From positions 1-11,225 of the forward strand of contig CAMJQX010000033.1 of assembly GCA_946408145.1 (NCBI GenBank): a DNA stretch of 11,225 bases, given 5' to 3'. The DNA comes from an uncultured Clostridia bacterium (GTDB taxonomy: Bacteria; Bacillota_A; Clostridia; Oscillospirales; Oscillospiraceae). Both the position numbers and the translations under genes were made by a program. Positions 1 through 4,762 of the stretch are shown in pieces (position 1 is the first letter of the stretch; every line of letters begins with the position of its first letter). The notes under the pieces are model-generated. The model did not search any database, was not told the DNA's origin, and worked only from the letters and a program-made list of their open reading frames with translations.

Positions 1-41
1 CGGTACTGCTTGCCGCCGGTCACGATAACAGCATGCTTCAT
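1..41 (-). CDS. rplU: 50S ribosomal protein L21, N-terminal fragment (cut by window edge)
   Basis: Only the first 13 codons are inside the window. They read MKHAVIVTGGKQY, which matches the very conserved L21 N-terminus (M-x-A-x-x-x-T-G-G-K-Q-Y). L21 is a 23S rRNA-binding protein of the large ribosomal subunit. The ATG ends at base 41 and is preceded by a strong AGGGAGGA ribosome binding site (about bases 50-57) with normal spacing. A consensus promoter lies about 85-110 bases upstream, so rplU probably opens its own operon; in Firmicutes rplU is usually followed by ysxB and rpmA, which would lie outside the window. The identification rests on a short but diagnostic segment. Confidence 0.88.
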   Translation of the reverse strand, partial: MKHAVIVTGGKQY

Positions 42-118
42 AAATGATTTCCTCCCTCTTTACAGGACTCGCTCTGGGGGTGAAGCCGGAGCTTTCTTCC
101 ATACCCTTTCAATGCGGC
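42..118 (-). ncRNA. Candidate L21 (rplU) mRNA leader
   Basis: The predicted 5' leader of rplU is about 77 bases. Its middle can fold into a hairpin with arms GCTCCGG and CCAGAGC (seven pairs with one mismatch) and an eight-base loop, at about 71-92. Many Firmicutes have a structured L21 leader upstream of rplU that is thought to mediate autoregulation. Position and size fit that element, but I cannot confirm a match to the family model by eye. Confidence 0.35.
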
Positions 119-124
119 CTTAAT

Positions 125-153
125 AAGATACCACGGAAGACTTGCAATGTCAA
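125..153 (-). promoter_or_regulatory. Sigma-A-type promoter for rplU
   Basis: On the minus strand there is a perfect -35 box TTGACA (148-153), a 17-base spacer and a -10 box TATCTT (125-130). Transcription would start near base 118, giving a leader of about 77 bases before the rplU ATG. The spacing and the -35 match are strong; there is no experimental support. Confidence 0.7.
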
Positions 154-191
154 CAATTTTTCGCGTGAATTTTCTGCTTTTTGCATAAATT

Positions 192-217
192 CCGGGCGGT
201 ATCTCAATACCGCCCGG
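192..217 (-). terminator. Hairpin after the DUF3298 lipoprotein gene
   Basis: A perfect 11-base-pair stem (CCGGGCGGTAT / ATACCGCCCGG) with a CTCA loop lies 19 bases beyond the stop of the gene ending at 237. On the minus strand it is followed only by GAATTTATGC, not a clean U-tract, so termination may be partial or processing-dependent. It separates that gene from the rplU promoter. Confidence 0.55.
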
Positions 218-236
218 AGAAAAGATCGCCGCTTCC

Positions 237-1571
237 TCAGCCTGCGAAGCTGATGCCCTCTTCGAGCAGCAGCGGGTGTCCGTCCTCCCCGCTCTGGCTG
301 ATCAGGCAGCGGTGGACCACACCGTTCTCGCCGCGGTAGCTCAGCGCAAGATTCGGATAGCCGTCGGGAATATCGGTAGAGATCTGCAGGCCGCTGTTCT
401 CCATGCAGGAGCAGTACCATAGCGGATCGGAGAGATAGAAGCTCCCAATATCATCATGATAATACGTCCGGTACAGCGTAACGTCATAAGCGCGTTCGCC
501 GCTGTACAGACATATCTGCGACATGCCCTCCTCCAGTGTCAGCATGTCGAGGATCGGGAAGCTGCCGTCCTGTACGCTGTCCATAGACAGGATGCTGAAG
601 CTGCCGCTGCTGTTTTTCGAGTCGGGAAACCACTTGAGATCGACCAGACCGCCGAGCTCCTCATAGGGGAAGACAAAGGTCTGCATGCCGGCCGCATAGG
701 AGGAGATCTCGTAGAGATCGGAGAACACGACCAGGCCGCGGTCGTCCAGGTACCAGGAGCCGTCGCGGATCAGCGCGCCGAAGCTCGTCTCCCGGTTCGA
801 CTCCTCGACAAAGCCGTCGATCGCGGCGGCCAGCGTCGGATCGGTCTGTACCATCTCGATCATCCGCTGCACCAGATAAGTACGCAGCGCGGGCAGATCC
901 GGGCTCAGCTGCTCGAGCGTTATCAGATCGCCGCTGCGCGTATCGAAGACGTAGGCGCGGCTCAGGTAATACCCGTGCGCGCCGCCGGAATAGGTATAGG
1001 TGCCGAGATTCAGCGTGAGCACACGGCCGTCGGCGCGGGAAATGCGCGCGTCGCGGACGCTCTCGAACTCCAGCAGCAGGTCATTGCCGCTCTCGTAGGC
1101 GTAGGTGAAGTTGTCCTCCGCCATTTCGAGCATGCCGTTGTAGCCGGAGGAGGGGCCGTCGCCGTAGTCATTGCCGGTATAGTAGGTCTCGTCGAGCATG
1201 CCGATGTACTCGTTGATCTTCGCAGCGGCCTCGTCACGCCCGGGGATCGTCACACGCGGCGTCAGATAGGAGAAGGTCAGGATCTTCTGCTCATGGGCGG
1301 CGGGGTCGGTCTCGATCATCTCCGTCTTTTGAAAGCTGACGATCACGGGAAGCGTCATGTCCTCCGTATCGCCCGCGGCCTCGGGCGCGGCGGCGGCAGT
1401 CTCGGCCGGCTGCGCGTCCGTCGGCTCCGGCGTCTCGGATTGAGACTCAGGGCGTACGGTCACCGTCGGCAGCGGCGGCAGCTCCACATCCTTCAGCCGA
1501 TCGAGCCTGCCGCAGGCGCAAAGCGAAAGACACAGGATCAGACAGAGCAAAAGCGAAAGAGTTCTTTTCAT
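237..1571 (-). CDS. Exported lipoprotein with DUF3298 (RsiV-like) domain
   Basis: A 444-residue secreted lipoprotein. It begins with a Lys-Arg pair and a hydrophobic signal peptide; the likely lipobox Leu-Cys-Ala-Cys places the lipidated cysteine at residue 20. Residues 30-70 are a Pro/Glu/Thr-rich linker. From about residue 75 to 310 the protein resembles DUF4163/DUF3298, the extracellular fold of RsiV and PdaC. Diagnostic features are the GGAHG motif (196-200) within a Thr-Tyr-rich strand, and the later stretch 272-305 with a Tyr-Glu-Ile...Tyr-Ala-Ala-Gly pattern. The last 130 residues are unassigned. RsiV binds lysozyme, but this protein lacks an anti-sigma cytoplasmic part, so its ligand is unknown. 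The ATG at 1571 is chosen over an in-frame TTG at 1589 because GGAAAGGA sits correctly upstream of it. It starts one base after the CYTH stop codon, suggesting translational coupling. Confidence 0.8.
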   Translation of the reverse strand: MKRTLSLLLCLILCLSLCACGRLDRLKDVELPPLPTVTVRPESQSETPEPTDAQPAETAAAAPEAAGDTEDMTLPVIVSFQKTEMIETDPAAHEQKILTFSYLTPRVTIPGRDEAAAKINEYIGMLDETYYTGNDYGDGPSSGYNGMLEMAEDNFTYAYESGNDLLLEFESVRDARISRADGRVLTLNLGTYTYSGGAHGYYLSRAYVFDTRSGDLITLEQLSPDLPALRTYLVQRMIEMVQTDPTLAAAIDGFVEESNRETSFGALIRDGSWYLDDRGLVVFSDLYEISSYAAGMQTFVFPYEELGGLVDLKWFPDSKNSSGSFSILSMDSVQDGSFPILDMLTLEEGMSQICLYSGERAYDVTLYRTYYHDDIGSFYLSDPLWYCSCMENSGLQISTDIPDGYPNLALSYRGENGVVHRCLISQSGEDGHPLLLEEGISFAG

Positions 1572-1572
1572 G

Positions 1573-2088
1573 TTATTGTTCCTTTCCAATATCGTCGTAA
1601 GGGATCTCGACGGAGAGCGCCGCGTTGGTATAGCGCGGGTCCGCCGTCACTTCCCGGATGATCGTGAGGCTCGGCGGCAGGGACACCTCCTGGCTCTCGT
1701 CGCACAGCTCGATCTCAAGATAGGCCCGGTCGTCCCAGAACGGGAAAACGTCCAGTTCGAAGACCTGGCCTTCGTACCGGAAGCACCACCGCGTCTTCCG
1801 GATCACGCGGCGGGAAGGATCGGCCCGCAGGAGCAGGCGCGCGTACTCTTCCTCCGTGATCTCCTCTTCCTCCTCGACACGGCGCAGATCGGAGAGCTTC
1901 GTCTTGGTCGTGTGTGTGCAGACATAGACGCCGTCTCTGCCGCGTTTGCGCACGCGTTCGGTCGTCCCCGGGGCCGCGAGCAGGTAGGTCTGTATGATCT
2001 CCGTCCCCTCGGCTTCCCGCTCGAGCCAGGCGCGATCCGGCATGCGGATCAGATATTTTCTTTCGATTTCGTAGTGGATCTCATTCAT
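1573..2088 (-). CDS. CYTH domain protein (inorganic polyphosphatase / thiamine-triphosphatase-like)
   Basis: A 171-residue cytosolic protein of the CYTH superfamily, whose members hydrolyse or bind triphosphate-containing substrates in an acidic/basic tunnel with divalent metals. The signature E-x-E-x-K is present at E7, E9 and K11. Basic tunnel candidates follow at R45, R47-R49, K62, K64, R93, R94 and R97. A paired-Glu strand (E125, E127) and acidic residues in D112-D120 supply the metal side. Length matches short bacterial CYTH proteins. The substrate (tripolyphosphate, thiamine triphosphate or other) cannot be told from sequence. The next gene starts one base after its TAA. There is no convincing ribosome binding site; instead an extended -10 promoter lies just upstream (2097-2105), so the mRNA may be leaderless. 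Confidence 0.85.
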   Translation of the reverse strand: MNEIHYEIERKYLIRMPDRAWLEREAEGTEIIQTYLLAAPGTTERVRKRGRDGVYVCTHTTKTKLSDLRRVEEEEEITEEEYARLLLRADPSRRVIRKTRWCFRYEGQVFELDVFPFWDDRAYLEIELCDESQEVSLPPSLTIIREVTADPRYTNAALSVEIPYDDIGKEQ

Positions 2089-2096
2089 GGCCTGTC

Positions 2097-2105
2097 ATTT
2101 TACCA
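2097..2105 (-). promoter_or_regulatory. Extended -10 promoter for the CYTH gene
   Basis: The minus strand reads TGGTAAAAT, a TGn extension plus TAAAAT -10 box. It ends eight bases before the ATG at 2088, so transcription would begin at or within two bases of the start codon. A TCGACA box exists at 2115-2120 but is only 12 bases from the -10, too close to be a normal -35. Confidence 0.4.
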
Positions 2106-2170
2106 TTCTCGATTTGTCGATACGGCGGGAAGAAGCGAAAAAGGATGCTGGCTCCGCCTTTTCAACATAG

Positions 2171-2195
2171 AACCGGCGCCCAGAGAGCGCCGGTT
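2171..2195 (-). terminator. Hairpin after xerD
   Basis: A perfect nine-base-pair GC-rich stem (AACCGGCGC / GCGCCGGTT) with a seven-base loop lies 16 bases past the xerD stop. The minus-strand sequence after it (CTATGTTGAAAAGG) lacks a U-tract, so it may be a weak terminator or a 3'-end stabilising structure. Confidence 0.5.
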
Positions 2196-2211
2196 GTGGA
2201 TAGTCCTTGTT

Positions 2212-3102
2212 TCAGGCTCTGGGATGGGCCTTGTTGTATACGTCCTTGAGCTGCTTTTTCACAAGGTGCGAGTACACCTGCGTGGAGGAGATGTCCGCAT
2301 GACCCAGCATCTCCTGGATCGCGTGGATATCGGCGCCGTTTTCGAGCAGATGCGCGGCAAAGGAATGACGCAGCGTGTGGGGCGTGATGTCTTTTTCGAT
2401 GTTGGCCTTCTTCTGATAATACTTAATGATCTTCCAGAAGCCCTGGCGCGACATCCTGTCGCCGCTGACGTTGACAAAGAGCGAGGGCTCGTCCGGCACG
2501 GCGATCATCTGCGGCCGCACAAGCGTGATATAATCCTCCAGCGCCTTGATGGCGGCGGGATACATCGGGATCACACGCTCCTTGTTGCGGCTGTGGCAGC
2601 GGACCACGCCCGCGCCGAGATTCACATCCCCGATGTCAAGATCTATGAGCTCCGTCACGCGCATGCCTGTGGCGTACAGCAGCTCCAGCATGGCGCGGTC
2701 GCGGTAGCCCTTGGCGTCGACGCAGCGCGGCTGTTCGAGCAGGAGCTCCACTTCCCTGCTGGTCAGGATCTGCGGCAGGCGCTCGGTGTTCTTGTCCGTC
2801 ACGAGCTTGGTCGCGGGATTTGCCGTAATGATCTGCTGGATGAACAGATAGGAATACAGGCTCTTCATCGAGGCGATGCTGCGCGAGACCGTCGCAACAG
2901 ACTTGCCGGACTCTCTCTGCCAGAGCACATACTCGGCGAGCGTCTCGGCGTCCGCGGAAACGATATCCGTCTCCGTGTGCGTGTCGAGATAGGCCGCCAG
3001 CTGGCGAATATCGCGCATATACGAGCTCAGGGTGTTTGCCGAAACGTTTTTCTCATCCTTCAGGTAATGTTCAAAACGCTCGATGATCTCAGTGTTTTGC
3101 AA
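2212..3102 (-). CDS. xerD: Tyrosine recombinase XerD
   Basis: A 296-residue integrase that, with XerC, cuts and rejoins dif to resolve chromosome dimers at the terminus. Residues 1-90 form the SAM-like core-binding domain; 108-296 form the catalytic domain. The R...HxxR...H...Y set is seen: R148 in ATGMRVTEL, H242 and R245 in PHTLRHS, H268 in MLGHAD, and nucleophile Y277 in STQVYSH. Size and the C-terminal HPRA match E. coli XerD. Odd point: the usual beta-hairpin Gly-Lys-Gly reads His-Ser-Arg, so the catalytic lysine position holds R172 and one residue is missing. The start is TTG at 3102, chosen because AAGGAGGGG lies five bases upstream and no ATG fits. It follows the membrane gene by 28 bases, so the two are probably cotranscribed. 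Confidence 0.93.
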   Translation of the reverse strand: MQNTEIIERFEHYLKDEKNVSANTLSSYMRDIRQLAAYLDTHTETDIVSADAETLAEYVLWQRESGKSVATVSRSIASMKSLYSYLFIQQIITANPATKLVTDKNTERLPQILTSREVELLLEQPRCVDAKGYRDRAMLELLYATGMRVTELIDLDIGDVNLGAGVVRCHSRNKERVIPMYPAAIKALEDYITLVRPQMIAVPDEPSLFVNVSGDRMSRQGFWKIIKYYQKKANIEKDITPHTLRHSFAAHLLENGADIHAIQEMLGHADISSTQVYSHLVKKQLKDVYNKAHPRA

Positions 3103-3107
3103 ACAAT

Positions 3108-3116
3108 CCCCTCCTT
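3108..3116 (-). promoter_or_regulatory. Strong ribosome binding site that fixes a TTG start for xerD
   Basis: The minus strand reads AAGGAGGGG, then ATTGT, then TTG. No ATG or GTG in frame lies near it, and the encoded residues from the TTG align with the normal XerD N-terminus. Confidence 0.7.
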
Positions 3117-3130
3117 TATCTCTCTACCGG

Positions 3131-3580
3131 TCATCGCAGGAAAAAGGTACATGCCGCAGCGGCGAACGATGCGCCCCAGACCGCGGATCGCTTCAGGACA
3201 AGCCTTCTGCGTCGGGAAGCTTCTCCCCGCGTGAGCGCGGACAGACATTCCTCCGACAGGCGCATACCGAAAACCGCCGTGACAAAAAACAGCGGCGTCA
3301 GCAGGAGCAGCGGAACGGCTGTCGATAAGCTGTCGATCGCCGCCACTTCCCGCATGGCGGAAGCGCCGAGCACAAGCGCGCCGATCGGGATCAGCCAGAG
3401 TCCGCAGAGGCTTCCGCCCAACAGGGCCGGAAGCAGGAACAGACAGGGCAGCAGCTTTTCGCAGCCGGCTGTCAGCTCGGCCATCGGCGGCCAGAAGCGA
3501 AACAGAAGCGCGCCGGAAAGGAAAAACAGCAGAAGAAACAGCCTGTGACCGTTGTCGTGATCCTTTCTCCGCGTTCTCAT
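3131..3580 (-). CDS. Small multi-pass membrane protein, possibly a compact SpoIIM-like protein
   Basis: A 149-residue hydrophobic protein with four likely membrane segments at about residues 13-30, 43-75, 87-107 and 130-148. A basic cytoplasmic start (RTRRK) and a basic loop (RRRRLVLKR, about 122-130) orient it. The order of helices, the Leu-Ile-Pro in helix 2, the Thr-Pro followed by a hydrophobic run in helix 3 and the position directly upstream of xerD resemble SpoIIM of sporulating Firmicutes. SpoIIM works with SpoIID and SpoIIP during engulfment, but is about 200 residues long. Similarity is loose and partly topological, so this assignment is an inference. The ATG at 3580 has only a weak upstream GGA. 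A strong promoter lies at 3659-3687. It shows no truncation signs other than its shortness. Confidence 0.7.
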   Translation of the reverse strand: MRTRRKDHDNGHRLFLLLFFLSGALLFRFWPPMAELTAGCEKLLPCLFLLPALLGGSLCGLWLIPIGALVLGASAMREVAAIDSLSTAVPLLLLTPLFFVTAVFGMRLSEECLSALTRGEASRRRRLVLKRSAVWGASFAAAACTFFLR

Positions 3581-3605
3581 CTGTTTTTTATCCGCTTTGA
3601 AATCG

Positions 3606-3616
3606 TTATGTAATCT
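3606..3616 (+). other. XerD-arm-like half-site 1
   Basis: TTATGTAATCT matches the right (XerD) arm of B. subtilis dif, TTATGTAAACT, at 10 of 11 positions. It lies in the predicted 5' leader of the SpoIIM-like/xerD transcript. It faces half-site 2 as an inverted pair, with 22 bases between the octamers, unlike the 6-base centre of a true dif. Confidence 0.3.
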
Positions 3617-3632
3617 TTGTCAAGGAAAATAC

Positions 3633-3643
3633 ACTTTACATAA
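3633..3643 (-). other. XerD-arm-like half-site 2
   Basis: The minus strand reads TTATGTAAAGT, 10 of 11 positions matching the XerD arm of B. subtilis dif. It sits about 10-20 bases downstream of the predicted transcription start, where a bound protein could block transcription. No matching XerC arm precedes it. Confidence 0.3.
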
Positions 3644-3658
3644 CTGTGTTGTGGTAAC

Positions 3659-3687
3659 AATATATTACAAAATTGCAAAGATATCAA
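3659..3687 (-). promoter_or_regulatory. Strong promoter with UP-like A-tracts for the SpoIIM-like/xerD operon
   Basis: On the minus strand: -35 TTGATA (3682-3687), 17-base spacer, -10 TATATT (3659-3664). Transcription would begin near 3652, leaving a leader of about 70 bases. Directly upstream, three A6 tracts at 3692-3697, 3702-3707 and 3715-3720 recur at about one to one-and-a-quarter helical turns, as in UP elements or curved DNA that boost promoters. Confidence 0.6.
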
Positions 3688-3723
3688 GCCCTTTTTTCGT
3701 ATTTTTTCAGATTATTTTTTCTA

Positions 3724-3734
3724 TTATGTAAACC
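3724..3734 (+). other. XerD-arm-like half-site 3
   Basis: TTATGTAAACC matches the XerD arm of B. subtilis dif at 10 of 11 positions. It flanks the phased A-tracts upstream of the promoter. The bases six positions to its left do not resemble an XerC arm. A weaker fourth copy, TTATGTTAACC at 3841-3851 (9 of 11), overlaps the stop codon of the TIGR04086-like gene. Confidence 0.3.
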
Positions 3735-3845
3735 TATATCTCGCCATATCACAACAGCTTGTGGTAAAAATGCTTTTATATCAAAATTATTCCATATGTA
3801 GTATTGAGGCGTCTTTTGTTCAATAATCGACTTGTGGAAATTATG

Positions 3846-4262
3846 TTAACCTTTACCGTTTTGTTTCTTTTTCTTTGTGAAATCTCTTCGCTTTGTCTTG
3901 GCTTTTTTCCCGCCGAACAGTATGCTTCCGGTCAGGCAGCCAGCGAAGGTGAAGCTCAGCACGCTCAGTATGCCGGAGGGATCCATTTCCTTCCCGGCGA
4001 TCAGATAGCCCGCTGTGAGCAGGACCAGGCTCAAACCGGCTCCGCAGAGCAGACCTGAAACAAGCCGCCTCTCCCCATCCCCCGCGGCCGCGGCAGCCGG
4101 CATGGCGCAAAGGAAGCTGATCGCAGAGCTGACATATCCGAGCGCGGCCGAGCTCGCACAATGCGCGCGGATCACACAGGCTGACAAAAAGCAGAGCGTG
4201 ATCGCCGCGATGATCCATACGAGCAGTGCACGCAGCAGCGAACGCAGACTGCTTTTTTCCAT
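3846..4262 (-). CDS. TIGR04086-like (YrzE-type) four-helix membrane protein
   Basis: A 138-residue protein with four predicted membrane helices at about residues 10-30, 39-60, 68-88 and 97-117, and a Lys/Arg-rich cytoplasmic tail (about 119-138). Glycine and alanine are frequent in the helices. Length, topology and position directly downstream of yajC match the TIGR04086 family of Firmicutes, whose function is unknown. I call the family by topology and synteny rather than a clear motif. The ATG at 4262 has no ribosome binding site. An in-frame TTG at 4280 would add six residues and has GGGGGTG five bases upstream, so the true start may be the TTG. That site lies inside a long hairpin (4284-4332). 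A longer open frame reaching 4424 would run through the hairpin and yajC and is not used. Confidence 0.75.
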   Translation of the reverse strand: MEKSSLRSLLRALLVWIIAAITLCFLSACVIRAHCASSAALGYVSSAISFLCAMPAAAAAGDGERRLVSGLLCGAGLSLVLLTAGYLIAGKEMDPSGILSVLSFTFAGCLTGSILFGGKKAKTKRRDFTKKKKQNGKG

Positions 4263-4283
4263 GACGCTTTGAACGGACAAAGC

Positions 4284-4332
4284 AACACCCCCGACAGATA
4301 AGATGCTACATCTTATTTCCGTCGGGGGTGTT
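4284..4332 (-). terminator. Long hairpin between yajC and the TIGR04086-like gene; terminator or translational switch
   Basis: A 12-pair outer stem (AACACCCCCGAC / GTCGGGGGTGTT), a 2/4-base internal loop, and an eight-pair inner stem (ATAAGATG / CATCTTAT) closed by CTA. It lies 22 bases past the yajC stop. The minus-strand sequence that follows, GCTTTGTCC, is only moderately U-rich, so read-through is likely. The 3' arm contains the GGGGGTG that could serve the next gene. Confidence 0.7.
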
Positions 4333-4354
4333 TCATGCCGGTTTATATCAGGCT

Positions 4355-4696
4355 TTATTTGCCCTTTTTCGACTTGGCGGCCTCTTCCGCGGCCTCCATC
4401 TTGGCAGTGGTGGAAATGGCCCACTTCTTGGTCTGCAGACGGACGCGGTCTTCGCCGGTCTCGAAGGTGATGGTGTCCTCGGTGATCTGGACGATCTTGC
4501 CGACGATGCCGCCGATGGTGGTGATCTCATCGCCGAGCGCGAGGGAGTTGCGCATCTCCTCGGTCTTTTTCTTTTTCTTGTTCTCCGGGCGGATGATCAT
4601 GAAGTAGAAGATCGCGAACATCGCGACCAGCATGATAATCATGGAACCGCCGCCGGCAGCGGCAGTGGTAGCGGCAGCTTCAAGGAAGAAGAACAT
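4355..4696 (-). CDS. yajC: Preprotein translocase subunit YajC
   Basis: A 113-residue single-pass membrane protein, accessory to the Sec translocon with SecDF. A short Ala/Gly-rich N-terminus leads into one membrane helix (about 18-35). The family hallmark RPENKKKKK follows at 36-44, then the soluble domain with LALGDEITTIGGIVGKI (52-68) and a charged Ala/Glu/Lys tail. Length and order match YajC. The ATG at 4696 is preferred to an in-frame TTG at 4720 because GGAGG lies ten bases before it; the TTG would fall upstream of that site. It has its own promoter between it and tgt, so it can be expressed separately from queA-tgt. Confidence 0.95.
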   Translation of the reverse strand: MFFFLEAAATTAAAGGGSMIIMLVAMFAIFYFMIIRPENKKKKKTEEMRNSLALGDEITTIGGIVGKIVQITEDTITFETGEDRVRLQTKKWAISTTAKMEAAEEAAKSKKGK

Positions 4697-4729
4697 ACAG
4701 GATATACCTCCAAAAAACAAAGTGATTGT

Positions 4730-4758
4730 ATTATAGCTTGTTAACCGGGTAAATGCAA
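4730..4758 (-). promoter_or_regulatory. Promoter for yajC
   Basis: On the minus strand a perfect -10 TATAAT (4730-4735) is preceded, across a 17-base spacer, by a weak -35 TTGCAT (4753-4758). Transcription would start near 4723, just after the tgt stop codon, giving a leader of about 27 bases that contains the yajC ribosome binding site. Confidence 0.55.
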
Positions 4759-4762
4759 GAGA

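Larger units (their letters stand above)
3581..3845. other. AT-rich intergenic island upstream of the xerD operon
   Basis: These 265 bases separate the stop of the TIGR04086-like gene from the start of the SpoIIM-like gene and are strikingly AT-rich against GC-rich neighbours. They contain no convincing gene on either strand. They hold a minus-strand promoter (3659-3687), three phased six-T runs (3692-3697, 3702-3707, 3715-3720), three exact TTATGTAA octamers in either orientation, and a nine-base direct repeat TTGTGGTAA at 3649-3657 and 3759-3767, with a partial third copy TTGTGGA at 3832-3838. Confidence 0.75.

Noticed and set aside
456..3234. Long plus-strand open frames opposite the lipoprotein, CYTH and xerD genes
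   Set aside because: They are antisense to well-identified proteins, rich in Arg, Ala, Gly and His from GC-rich complementary codons, and show no recognisable family.
3606..3643. Complete dif site
   Set aside because: The two inverted XerD-arm-like octamers are separated by 22 bases rather than the 6-base centre, and no XerC arm is recognisable beside any copy.
3600..3850. Replication origin with DnaA boxes in the AT-rich island
   Set aside because: The TTGTGGTAA-type words each differ from the DnaA box TTATCCACA at two or more positions, and no dnaA, dnaN or rpmH is near.
4263..4424. N-terminal extension of the TIGR04086-like gene to 4424
   Set aside because: It would run through the long hairpin and into yajC, and encodes an unlikely charged start.
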